Positions 8,055 through 15,546 of a DNA stretch of 64,000 bases are shown in pieces. Both the position numbers and the translations under genes were made by a program. The notes under the pieces are model-generated. The model did no database searches. It saw only the letters and a list, made by a program, of their open reading frames with translations, and was not told where the DNA came from. How positions within the stretch are numbered: position 1 is the stretch's first letter; each line of letters starts with the position of its first letter. The DNA is from Streptomyces albus subsp. albus (GTDB lineage Bacteria; Actinomycetota; Actinomycetes; Streptomycetales; Streptomycetaceae), in NCBI RefSeq assembly GCF_000725885.1, contig NZ_JODR01000014.1:62001-126000 (forward strand), read 5' to 3'.

Positions 8055-9272
8055 TCAGCCCTCCCCGGCGGCGCGCGCCGTGCCCTCGGTGAGGGCCGCC
8101 GCGATCTCCGCCTCGTCGAGTCCGGCCTCCCGCAGCACCGCACGGGTGTCGGCTCCCGGCGGGCGCGGCGCCCCGCGCACCCGGCCCGGGGTGCGGGTCA
8201 GCCCGATGGGCGTGGCGATGCCCCGGTAGCCGTCGTGCTCCACCACCATGCCGCGGTGCGCCACCTGGGGTGAGGACAGCGCCTCGGCGACATCGTGCAC
8301 GGGGGAGGCGGGGATGCCCTCGTCGAGCAGTCTGCCCGCCAGTTCGGCCCGGCGGTGGCGGGCGAACCGCGGTGCCAGCTCGGCACGCAGGGCGGTGACG
8401 TTCCGCACCCGGTCGGGGTTGGTGGCGAACCGGGGGTCGGCGGCCAGCTCCGGCGCGTCCAGCAGCCCGGCGAGCGCCGCGAACTGCCGGTCGTTGCCGA
8501 CGCCGACGAACAGCGGGCCGTCCGCCGCCTCGAAGGAGTCGTACGGGGCGATCGACGGGTGGGCGGAGCCGGTGCGGGGCCGCACCCGGCCGTCGGCGAG
8601 CCAGCCGGCCGAGTGCGGGTGCAGCAGGCCGACGGCGGTGTCCAGCAGGGTGCAGTCCACCAGTTGGCCGAGGCCCGAGCTGTTGCGTTCGTGGAGGGCC
8701 AGCAGCACCCCGGAGAAGGCGAGGATGCCGGTCACCATGTCCACCACGGGCACGCCGACGCGCAGCGGATCGCCGTCCGCCTCCCCGTTGACGCTCATCA
8801 GGCCGCCGTACGCCTGGAGCACCGCGTCGTAGCCGGGCCGGCCGCCCATCGGTCCGTCCGTGCCGAAGCCGGTGATCCGGCAGTGCACCAGTGCCGGGAA
8901 GCGGGTCCGCAACTCCTCGTCCGGCCAGCCCCACCGGGCGAGGGTGCCGGCCTTGAAGTTCTCCACCAGGACGTCGGCCGACCGCAGCAGCCGCCCCAGC
9001 AGCGCGCGGCCCCCGTCGCCCGACAGGTCCAGCACGATGTTCCTCTTGTTGCGGTTGAGGTTCTGGTAGTAGGCGCTGACCCGGGCCGGTCCGTCCTCGT
9101 CGCCGAGGAACGGAGGGCCCCAGCCGCGGGTCTCGTCCCCGCCCGGCGGTTCCACCTTGACGACGTCGGCGCCGTGGTCGGCCAGCATCTGGGTGCACAG
9201 CGGACCGGCCAGTACCCGTGACAGGTCCAGCACCCGCAGCCCTGCCAGGGGCTGTCGTCCGTCGCCGCGCAT
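8055..9272 (-). CDS. Family III (CaiB/BaiF-type) CoA-transferase
   Basis: A 405-residue cytoplasmic enzyme that transfers CoA between carboxylic acids through an aspartyl-CoA intermediate. Family hallmarks include PLAGLRVLDLSRVLAGP at the N-terminus, DHGADVVKVEPPGGDETR, NRNKRNIVLDL, LVENFKAGTLARWG and GRPGYDAVLQAYGGLMS, whose Asp149 is the expected nucleophile. The start ATG overlaps the acyl-CoA dehydrogenase stop (TGATG), so the two genes form one transcription unit. The pairing suggests activation followed by alpha,beta-dehydrogenation of a carboxylic acid, probably catabolic and controlled by the divergent IclR gene. The substrate is not predictable; an alpha-methylacyl-CoA racemase of the same superfamily is a less likely alternative. 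Confidence 0.9.
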   Translation of the reverse strand: MRGDGRQPLAGLRVLDLSRVLAGPLCTQMLADHGADVVKVEPPGGDETRGWGPPFLGDEDGPARVSAYYQNLNRNKRNIVLDLSGDGGRALLGRLLRSADVLVENFKAGTLARWGWPDEELRTRFPALVHCRITGFGTDGPMGGRPGYDAVLQAYGGLMSVNGEADGDPLRVGVPVVDMVTGILAFSGVLLALHERNSSGLGQLVDCTLLDTAVGLLHPHSAGWLADGRVRPRTGSAHPSIAPYDSFEAADGPLFVGVGNDRQFAALAGLLDAPELAADPRFATNPDRVRNVTALRAELAPRFARHRRAELAGRLLDEGIPASPVHDVAEALSSPQVAHRGMVVEHDGYRGIATPIGLTRTPGRVRGAPRPPGADTRAVLREAGLDEAEIAAALTEGTARAAGEG

Positions 9273-10438
9273 CAGTAGGACCTCGGCAGACCGAGTACAT
9301 GGGTGGCCACGTGGTTGAGCACCATCTCCTGGCTGATGGGCGCCAGGCGCAGCAGCCGCGACTCGCGGAAGTACCGTTCGACGTGGTATTCGCGGGCATA
9401 CCCCATGCCGCCGTGTGTCTGCACCGCCGCGTCGGCCGCCTGGAAACCGGCCTCGGCGCACAGCCATTTGGCCATGTTCGCCTCCTTGCCGCAGGGCAGC
9501 CCCCGGTCGTACCGCCAGGCGGCGTGACGGGCGGCCAGCCCCGCCGCCTCCAGCCGGGTCGCCGCCTCGGCCAGCGGGAACGCGATGCCCTGGTTCTGCC
9601 CGATGGGACGGCCGAAGACGACCCGTTCGCCGGCGTACCGCACCGCCGCGTCGAGGGCCGCACGGCCGATGCCCAGCGCCTCGTGGGCCAGCAGGATCCG
9701 CTCGGGGTTCAGCCCGTCGAGCAGATACCGGAAGCCCTGCCCCTCCTCGCCGATCCGCCGGGAGGCGGGCACCCGCAGCCCGTCCAGGACGACCTCGTAG
9801 GAGGCGACCGCGTTCCGGCCCATCTTGGGGATGGGCCGCAGCCGGACGGCTCCGGGGTCCAGATCGGCCAGGAAGAGGGATATGCCGTCGGTCGGCTTGG
9901 CCACCTCCTCGCGCGGGGTGGTGCGGGCGATGAGGACGATCATCTGCGACTGACCGGCCTTGGTGATCCACACCTTGCGGCCGTCGATGACGTAGTCGTC
10001 GCCGTCCCGCCGGGCGACGGTGGAGATCCGCGTCGTGTCCGTCCCCGCGTCGGGTTCGGTGACGCCGAAGCAGACGTGCAGCGAGCCGTCGGCGGCGCGG
10101 GGCAGGATCTCCCGCCGCAGCCGCTCGCTGCCGTGCTTGACCAGGGTGTTGAGCCCGAAGATCGTCAGGTGCATCGTGCTGCACCCGTTCATCCCGGCCC
10201 CGGAGGCGGCGACCTCCTCCAGCAGCAGGGACGCCTCCAGGATGCCGAGGCCGCCACCGCCGTACTCCTCGGGGACGGCCATGCCCAGCCAGCCGCCCTC
10301 GGCGAACGCCTCGTAGAACGCCTGCGGGAAGCTGCCCGCCTCGTCCTGCTCCGCCCAGTAGGTGTCGGGGAAACGCGCCGCCAGTTCGCGTACGGCTTTC
10401 CGGATGGCTTCCTGGTCCTCGGTGAGCTGGAAATCCAT
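9272..10438 (-). CDS. Acyl-CoA dehydrogenase
   Basis: An FAD-dependent acyl-CoA dehydrogenase of 388 residues, the standard length. The N-terminal helical domain starts MDFQLTEDQEAIRKAVRELA. The middle beta domain has CFGVTEPDAGTDTTRISTVA and YVIDGRKVWITKAG, the two signature segments. The C-terminal helical domain has GRPIGQNQGIAFPLAEAATR, QTHGGMGYAREYHVERYFRE and the tail LLRLAPISQEMVLNHVATHV. It introduces a trans double bond into an acyl-CoA and passes electrons to ETF. It is the first gene of the unit with the downstream CoA-transferase; an operator-like box lies just upstream of its start. Confidence 0.94.
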   Translation of the reverse strand: MDFQLTEDQEAIRKAVRELAARFPDTYWAEQDEAGSFPQAFYEAFAEGGWLGMAVPEEYGGGGLGILEASLLLEEVAASGAGMNGCSTMHLTIFGLNTLVKHGSERLRREILPRAADGSLHVCFGVTEPDAGTDTTRISTVARRDGDDYVIDGRKVWITKAGQSQMIVLIARTTPREEVAKPTDGISLFLADLDPGAVRLRPIPKMGRNAVASYEVVLDGLRVPASRRIGEEGQGFRYLLDGLNPERILLAHEALGIGRAALDAAVRYAGERVVFGRPIGQNQGIAFPLAEAATRLEAAGLAARHAAWRYDRGLPCGKEANMAKWLCAEAGFQAADAAVQTHGGMGYAREYHVERYFRESRLLRLAPISQEMVLNHVATHVLGLPRSY

Positions 10439-10465
10439 GTGCGGCAGCCCGCCCTTCGGTCACGG

Positions 10466-10478
10466 TTCGGATATACGG
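10466..10478. promoter_or_regulatory. Operator-like box, acyl-CoA dehydrogenase side
   Basis: TTCGGATATACGG lies 28 bp upstream of the acyl-CoA dehydrogenase start. It resembles the box at 10583-10596: TTCG, then a central ATAT, then CG. The pair brackets the divergent promoter region of an IclR-type gene, as expected for an autoregulated operator. Confidence 0.5.
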
Positions 10479-10582
10479 CCGGGAACAGGGACAGCCGCGA
10501 TGCTAGGAGGGGGTATCGGCCAGGTCAATGGGTACGAAGAGGTGCCAACGGGCTGGTGGGTGGCGGGTGTTAAGGCGTACGG

Positions 10583-10596
10583 TTCGTATATGCGAA
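10583..10596. promoter_or_regulatory. Palindromic operator-like box upstream of the IclR gene
   Basis: TTCGTATATGCGAA is a 14-bp near-perfect palindrome (12 of 14 positions symmetric) located 19 bp before the IclR start codon, where bound protein would block transcription of its own gene. A related half-degenerate copy lies 117 bp away beside the divergent operon. Confidence 0.6.
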
Positions 10597-10614
10597 CGCG
10601 AGGAGGGGTGTGAC

Positions 10615-11343
10615 ATGACCGGGACCACGGCGCGGGCCCATCGCACCGTCAGCCGCGTCACCGGGGTACTGGAGGCCGTGGCCCGCACGGACGGCGCCCG
10701 ACTACACGCACTGGCCGCCGAACTGGGGGCGCCCAAGTCGTCCGTCTTCGGCCTGGTCAAGGGGCTGGTGGCGGAGGGCTATCTCACCGAGGAAGCGGGC
10801 GTCTACCGGCTCGGCCCCGCACTGGGCGGGCTGCTGCCGCCCGCCGCCCCCGAGGTCGCCGAGGCCGCCGTGCCCGTACTGGAGGCACTGCGCGACCGGT
10901 TCGGGGAGACCGCCATGCTGGGCATCGCCGTGGGGGACTCGCTCAGCTATCTGGCCGCCGCCGAGTCGCCGCAGCTCATCCGCTACTCGGCCCCGCTGCG
11001 CACCCGCCGCCCCCTCTACCCGCCGAGCGCCGGGAAGGTCCTGCTCGCCCACCGCCCCGAGTCACGGCGTGCCGCCTGCCTGGAAGCGCTCCTGGCCGAC
11101 CCGGCGGCCCGGGAGCGCGCCCACGACGAGCTGCGGCGGGTCCGCGCGGAGGGCGTCGCCTTCAACCGGGGCGAAACCCTGCCCGATGTGAGCGCGGCGG
11201 CCCGTCCCGTCCTGGTGGCGGGCACGGTGCGCGCGGTCGTCGCCGTCGCCGGGCCCACCAGCCGGATCGCCGCACGGCTGGAGACGGTGGCCGACGGCCT
11301 GCGGGACGCGGTACGCACCGTCGCGGCACGGCTCGGCGGATGA
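10615..11343 (+). CDS. IclR-family transcriptional regulator
   Basis: A 242-residue regulator with the usual two-domain layout. The N-terminal winged helix-turn-helix covers about residues 8-66 (RTVSRVTGVLEAVARTDGAR and SSVFGLVKGLVAEGYLTEEA). The C-terminal effector-binding domain includes YLAAAESPQLIRYSAPLRTR, YPPSAGKVLLAHRP and VRAEGVAFNRGET, conserved IclR ligand-pocket segments. The ATG at 10615 has a strong AGGAGGGG about six bases upstream. It is divergent from the acyl-CoA dehydrogenase/CoA-transferase unit, which it probably controls in response to an acid or acyl-CoA. Confidence 0.93.
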   Translation: MTGTTARAHRTVSRVTGVLEAVARTDGARLHALAAELGAPKSSVFGLVKGLVAEGYLTEEAGVYRLGPALGGLLPPAAPEVAEAAVPVLEALRDRFGETAMLGIAVGDSLSYLAAAESPQLIRYSAPLRTRRPLYPPSAGKVLLAHRPESRRAACLEALLADPAARERAHDELRRVRAEGVAFNRGETLPDVSAAARPVLVAGTVRAVVAVAGPTSRIAARLETVADGLRDAVRTVAARLGG

Positions 11344-11433
11344 GGGCCACAAGGCCGGCTCGCCCGCCAGGATCCGCCGCTCCCGGCCGCCGCTCTCGTG
11401 GCCACTCGCGCCGGGGCACGGTCCCCGCCGCGC

Positions 11434-12609
11434 TCACACCGCGCCCTCCTGCCGCAGCCCGGTGATCTCCTCGGCCGAGAAGCCCAGTTCGGCCAGCACG
11501 GCATCCGTGTGCTCCCCCACGTCCGGCACCGGGTCCATCCGGGGTGCCGCACCCGTCGGACCCGGCGGGGCCAGGGCGGGCAGCGGCCCCACCGGGGTGC
11601 CGACCCGGTGCCAGCGCTGCCGGGCCGCCAACTGCGGGTGCCGCCACACCTCGTGCACGGAATTGACGCGGGCCGAGGCCACCGGTATCCGGGCCAGCAG
11701 AGCCACGGCCTCGTCCCCGGTCAGCTCCGCGAAACGCGCCGCGATCAGCGGACCCAGGGTGTCCCGGTGCCGGTCCCGCTGCGCGTTGCCGCGGAAGTCG
11801 GGATGCTCCGCCAGGTCCGGGCGGCCCAGGAAACGGGTGCAGAAACCCTGCCACTCGCGTTCGTTCTGCACGCTGAGCATGACGGTCTTCCCGTCGCCCG
11901 CCGTGAAGGGACCGTACGGATAGATGGTCGCGTGCGCGGCGCCCGCACGCGGCGGGGGTGCCGCACCGTCGTAGGCGTAGTACAGCGGGAACCCCATCCA
12001 CTCCACCGTCGCCTCGAACAACGACACGTCCAGGTGGCTGCCCTCCCCGGTGCGGCCCCGCTCCAGCAGCGCCGCCAGCACCGAACTGTAGGCGTACATG
12101 CCGCCCGCGATGTCGCTGACCGCGATGCCGGCCTTGGCCATCTGCTCCGGCGTGCCGGTCACCGACAGCAGTCCCGCCTCGCTCTGCACCAGCAGGTCGT
12201 ACGCCTTCGCCGTCTCGTACGGTCCGCCCTGGCCGTAGCCGGAGATGTCGCAGACGATCAGCCGCGGCCACGCCTCCCGCAGCGACGCGGCGTCCAGCCC
12301 CAGCCGGCGGGTGGCGCCCGGCGCGAGGTTCTGCACGAAGACGTCGGCCCGCTCCAGCAGCGCGCGCAGCACGGCCATACCGCGTGGATGCTTCAGATCG
12401 CAGGTCAGCGACTCCTTGCCGCGGTTGGCCCACACGAAATGCGAACTCATGCCGCCGGCGCGGCTGTCGTAGGCGCGGGCGAAATCCCCGCCGCCGGGCC
12501 GTTCCACCTTGATGACGCGGGCGCCCAGATCGGCGAGCTGGCGGGTGGCGTAGGGGCCCGCGACGGCCTGTTCGAGAGCGACGACGGTCACTCCGCTCAA
12601 TGGTCGCAC
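11434..12609 (-). CDS. Second family III CoA-transferase
   Basis: A 391-residue CaiB/BaiF-type CoA-transferase. It shows RPLSGVTVVALEQAVAGPYA at the N-terminus, DLGARVIKVERPGGGDFARA, WANRGKESLTCDLKHP, FVQNLAPGATRRLG and ETAKAYDLLVQSEAGL with the predicted nucleophile Asp138. The GTG start at 12609 has AGGAGG six bases upstream; longer in-frame starts would add an unconserved Arg/Pro-rich stretch. It converges with the IclR gene, and only 90 bp separates the two stops. With the first CoA-transferase it suggests a pathway handling two CoA acceptors, or a degradative route for a branched or dicarboxylic acid. Confidence 0.9.
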   Translation of the reverse strand: MRPLSGVTVVALEQAVAGPYATRQLADLGARVIKVERPGGGDFARAYDSRAGGMSSHFVWANRGKESLTCDLKHPRGMAVLRALLERADVFVQNLAPGATRRLGLDAASLREAWPRLIVCDISGYGQGGPYETAKAYDLLVQSEAGLLSVTGTPEQMAKAGIAVSDIAGGMYAYSSVLAALLERGRTGEGSHLDVSLFEATVEWMGFPLYYAYDGAAPPPRAGAAHATIYPYGPFTAGDGKTVMLSVQNEREWQGFCTRFLGRPDLAEHPDFRGNAQRDRHRDTLGPLIAARFAELTGDEAVALLARIPVASARVNSVHEVWRHPQLAARQRWHRVGTPVGPLPALAPPGPTGAAPRMDPVPDVGEHTDAVLAELGFSAEEITGLRQEGAV

Positions 12610-12965
12610 CGGATTCCTCCTGCGGCGGTCGGAGACGGGACGGGGGACGACGGACGGGGACGACGGGGGGCTGGGGAGCGGCGGAGCGGGGACGCGAACG
12701 GGCGGGACCGGGCAAGAGGCGGGGGCAAACGGTCGCGACGCGGGTGACCGTCGCACGCGGTGGCGGCGTGGGTGAGGTGCCCCGGCGAGCCCGCGTCACG
12801 TCCGCCCCGGGCGCCGCGCGAGCACACCCGGACACCATCGGCCGCCGCGTCAACTCGCTTCCCTGGGGCGGGAGTCTGAGAGATCATCTCTCGCGGCAAG
12901 CAGGGCCGGTCCACGTCGCCGGGCCCCGGCGCACGTGGGCCCATACGGGGAAACGGGTGAGCCGC
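12610..12965. other. 356-bp divergent intergenic region
   Basis: This region separates the second CoA-transferase (minus) from the LuxR-type regulator (plus). It contains the CoA-transferase ribosome binding site at its left edge and a 15-bp palindrome at 12878-12892. I see no other gene. Confidence 0.5.
12878..12892. promoter_or_regulatory. Palindrome upstream of the LuxR-type regulator
   Basis: GAGAGATCATCTCTC has two perfect 7-bp arms around a central C, 74 bp upstream of the regulator start. Palindromes of this size are typical for dimeric LuxR/FixJ-type regulators; autoregulation is an inference. Confidence 0.5.
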
Positions 12966-13679
12966 ATGACCGACATCCAGGGCAAGCCGGGCGCCAGTGA
13001 GCAGGCCGGTGTCCGGCTCGCCGTCGCCGTGTACGTCGAGGCGGAGCTGCTGCGGCTCGGCCTGGAGGCCATGCTGCCGCGGCTGGCCGTCGTCGACCGC
13101 GCGGAGCTGTTCTCCGGGCCCGAGGCCGTCGAACGGGCCCTGACCGAGCACCGCTTCCACATCCTGCTCCTCTCCAGCGCCAACGCCGGCCACCGGGACG
13201 CAACGGCCGCCGGTCCCCGTAGGCTGCCCTCCCTCACCCGGCTCCGCCACACCCGGCCGGGACTGCGCACCCTCGTCGTCCTCGACCCGGCCGACGCCGA
13301 GTCCGGCACCGCGCTGGCCCGCCTGCCCGCCGACGGCTATCTGCTCCGCGAGGAGCTGACCGCGGTCTCGCTGGAGCGGGCACTACGGCAGCTCGCCGCG
13401 GACGAGATGCCCATGCCGCTGCGGCTCGGACGGCAACTCCTGCGCCACGCCGGCGAGTCCGCGCACCGGCTGCCGGCCCGCACCGTGCGGCTCACCGCCC
13501 GCGAACACGAGGTGCTCGACCAACTGGTCGCCGGGCTCAGCAACAAGGAGATAGCCCGCCGGCTGCGCATCTCGGAGCACGGGGTGAAACGCCTGGTCAG
13601 CAGCGTCCTGCTGAAACTGGACGCCACCAACAGGACGGCGGCCGTGGTGACGGCCATGAAGCTCGGCCTCACCGACTGA
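12966..13679 (+). CDS. LuxR/FixJ-type regulator with an atypical receiver domain
   Basis: A 237-residue regulator. The C-terminal LuxR-type helix-turn-helix is clear: LTAREHEVLDQLVAGLSNKE followed by IARRLRISEHGVKRLVSSVL. The N-terminal half has a receiver-like pattern (VAVYVEAELLRLGLEAML, then FHILLLSSANAG), but the acidic pair and the phospho-acceptor Asp expected after the third beta strand are replaced by other residues. It is therefore probably not a phosphorylated response regulator. It lies upstream of, and in the same direction as, the sugar-type operon starting at 14283, which it may control, although 603 bp separate them. Confidence 0.85.
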   Translation: MTDIQGKPGASEQAGVRLAVAVYVEAELLRLGLEAMLPRLAVVDRAELFSGPEAVERALTEHRFHILLLSSANAGHRDATAAGPRRLPSLTRLRHTRPGLRTLVVLDPADAESGTALARLPADGYLLREELTAVSLERALRQLAADEMPMPLRLGRQLLRHAGESAHRLPARTVRLTAREHEVLDQLVAGLSNKEIARRLRISEHGVKRLVSSVLLKLDATNRTAAVVTAMKLGLTD

Positions 13680-13769
13680 CCCACCGCCCCGCCAGGGGGC
13701 CGACGCCTCCCGGACGCCGCCCCGCCGCCTGCGCCGGCGCGACCGGAAGCCGCCCGTCGGTACCACGGG

Positions 13770-13837
13770 CCGGCAGGCACCCGCCCGGCCACCGGCCCGC
13801 AGCATCCGCACGGCCACCGGCCGACGGGTGCTGCCGG
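13770..13837 (+). terminator. Possible terminator after the LuxR-type gene
   Basis: CCGGCAGGCACCCG pairs with CGGGTGCTGCCGG (one bulged base) over a GC-rich loop that itself contains inverted GCCACCGGCC copies. It lies 90 bp after the regulator stop. Confidence 0.4.
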
Positions 13838-13960
13838 CGCCTGCGCGGCGGGCCGCGTGCCCGGCGGGTGGCCCCCCGGCCCGCCCGCCCGCCGCCATGA
13901 CGGCCCGTCGTCGCGCCGTTCCGTTTGCCGGGTCCTGCCATTCCGCCGCCTCATCCCTGC

Positions 13961-14011
13961 TCACCGCCATGCCCTGGTCACCGCCGTGCCCTGGTCACCG
14001 TCATGTCCTGC
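13961..14011. repeat. Three tandem 17-bp repeats
   Basis: TCACCGCCATGCCCTGG is followed directly by TCACCGCCGTGCCCTGG and then TCACCGTCATGTCCTGC. The array lies in the leader region 270-320 bp upstream of the glycosyltransferase gene. It could be an array of binding sites or simple slippage. Confidence 0.75.
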
Positions 14012-14282
14012 TCGCCGACAGGGTGTGCGCGGCAGTGGGGCGTGCTCGGCGCAGGGTCACGGGTGTCGATACAGGCACGGGGCGGCGCCCACTTGCGAGC
14101 GGGTGCCGTGCGGTTGCCCGCCCTCACGGGGTGGGCGGCTCGTCCGTGCCCGGCGCGGGCGGTGGACCCTAGCCGATCGGGTACCCCATCCGCCCACCTC
14201 AGTCCGGGCGGCCATCCGGGGCTGTCGGGCCGCCGGGGGCGGTCCGAGGATGAGCTCAGCCCCCGCCCCGAGAGGACCCCGT

Positions 14283-15497
14283 ATGAGCTGGAGGCATCAG
14301 GACCCGGCCGCCCTCGCGGACGCCGCCGTCAGCAGTTGCGTCCTGGCCGCCGATCCGTTCGCGCAGTCGGCCGCACCGGGCTTCTGGACCTGGTCGCGGG
14401 ATGCGCACCGTGCGGTCACCGACGCCGTGGGGGCGCTTCCCGACGCGCGGATCCGCACCCTGGCCGAGACGGTTGCCAAGGACCCGGCCGACATCCCCGC
14501 CTGCCGTCTGCTGACGGCGCTGCTCGCCGACCGGCTGCGCCGGCACGGCGAGGAGCCGGTCACCACGCGGCTGGCTGAGCTGGTGTGGGAGGCGGAGACC
14601 TCCTCCCGGCTGCGGATGCAGACCGGCACCGAACGGCCCGCCGGGCTCGGCGCGCCCGCCGCCCGGGAGATCCTGCGGACGGCCCGGCCGGCGGCGGGTA
14701 CGAAGGGGCCGGTCGACGCGGCGGTCGTCATCCCGTTCCGGGAGCGCGGCGCCGAGAGCGACCGCACCCGCAATCTGGCGGCCGTGCTGCACGCCCTCAA
14801 CAACCAGAGCCATCCGCGCGACCGCTACCGGGTGGTCGTCGTGGAGTCGGACGGCGAGCCGCGCTGGGAGCAGCTGTACGGCCCGTACTGCGACACCTAT
14901 CTGTTCGCGGAGAACCCCGGCCCGTTCAACTACTCGTGGACGATCAACGCGGGCGTGGTGCACGGGGCCCGGCCCGCCGAACTCGTCTGCGTCCTGGAAG
15001 CGGACATCCTCGTCGACCAGGGGTTCGTCGAGCGCGCGGTGGAGCGGTTCCGGGTGCCCGGCACCCAGGCCCACTGGCCGTTCGAGGACGTGCTGTACCT
15101 GGACGCCGCCTCCAGCCACCAGGCGGTCACCGAGCGCTGTCTGGAGGGCCGGCCCGCCGTGGAGCGGGACGCGCTGCGCGGCGTGTTCCTGCGCCGCTCG
15201 CCGGGGGCCTGCGTCTGGCTGCGGGAAAGCCTCTTCACCCGGATCGGCGGCTACGACGAACGGTTCACCGCCGGCTGGGGCGGCGCCGACAACGACTTCG
15301 CCTGGCGGGCCGACCTGTACGGCGGCATGGACCGGCACCGCGACCGCATGGTGCATCTGCACCACGCGCGCGCCGCCGACTGGTACGACGCCGAGGGCAC
15401 CGGAGCCGGCGCCTACGCCACGTTCCCCTGGTGCACCTGGCCGCCCGACGCGGTGATCGGCGATCTGGCCGCGTTCCGTCCGCAGCGCTCCGACTGA
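14283..15497 (+). CDS. GT-A glycosyltransferase (galactosyl/GalNAc-transferase-like)
   Basis: A 404-residue protein. An N-terminal helical segment (residues 1-145) of unknown role is followed by a GT-A domain. It has the nucleotide-sugar segment AAVVIPFRERGAESDRTRNL, the acidic metal-binding motif CVLEADILVD and the acceptor-side motif GGYDERFTAGWGGADNDFAW, the signature of the galactosyltransferase C-terminal family (Glyco_transf_7C), which occurs in polypeptide GalNAc transferases and beta-galactosyltransferases. The ATG at 14283 has GAGAGGA upstream. It is the first gene of the operon that continues to at least 22493 and probably attaches the operon's sugar product to an acceptor. Confidence 0.85.
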   Translation: MSWRHQDPAALADAAVSSCVLAADPFAQSAAPGFWTWSRDAHRAVTDAVGALPDARIRTLAETVAKDPADIPACRLLTALLADRLRRHGEEPVTTRLAELVWEAETSSRLRMQTGTERPAGLGAPAAREILRTARPAAGTKGPVDAAVVIPFRERGAESDRTRNLAAVLHALNNQSHPRDRYRVVVVESDGEPRWEQLYGPYCDTYLFAENPGPFNYSWTINAGVVHGARPAELVCVLEADILVDQGFVERAVERFRVPGTQAHWPFEDVLYLDAASSHQAVTERCLEGRPAVERDALRGVFLRRSPGACVWLRESLFTRIGGYDERFTAGWGGADNDFAWRADLYGGMDRHRDRMVHLHHARAADWYDAEGTGAGAYATFPWCTWPPDAVIGDLAAFRPQRSD

Positions 15498-15546
15498 GGC
15501 AGCAGCGCCCTTTCCGGCACATACCGCACACAGGGGAAGGCAACCC

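Larger units (their letters stand above)
13680..14282. other. 603-bp intergenic stretch before the sugar operon
   Basis: No ORF here has convincing coding bias. The region holds an imperfect hairpin (13770-13837) and three tandem 17-bp repeats (13961-14011). The right end must contain the promoter and leader of the operon starting at 14283. Confidence 0.55.

Noticed and set aside
13669..13970. Minus-strand ORFs in the intergenic region after the LuxR-type gene
   Set aside because: Arg/Gly-rich sequence with no ribosome binding site or motif, and extending into the antisense of the regulator.
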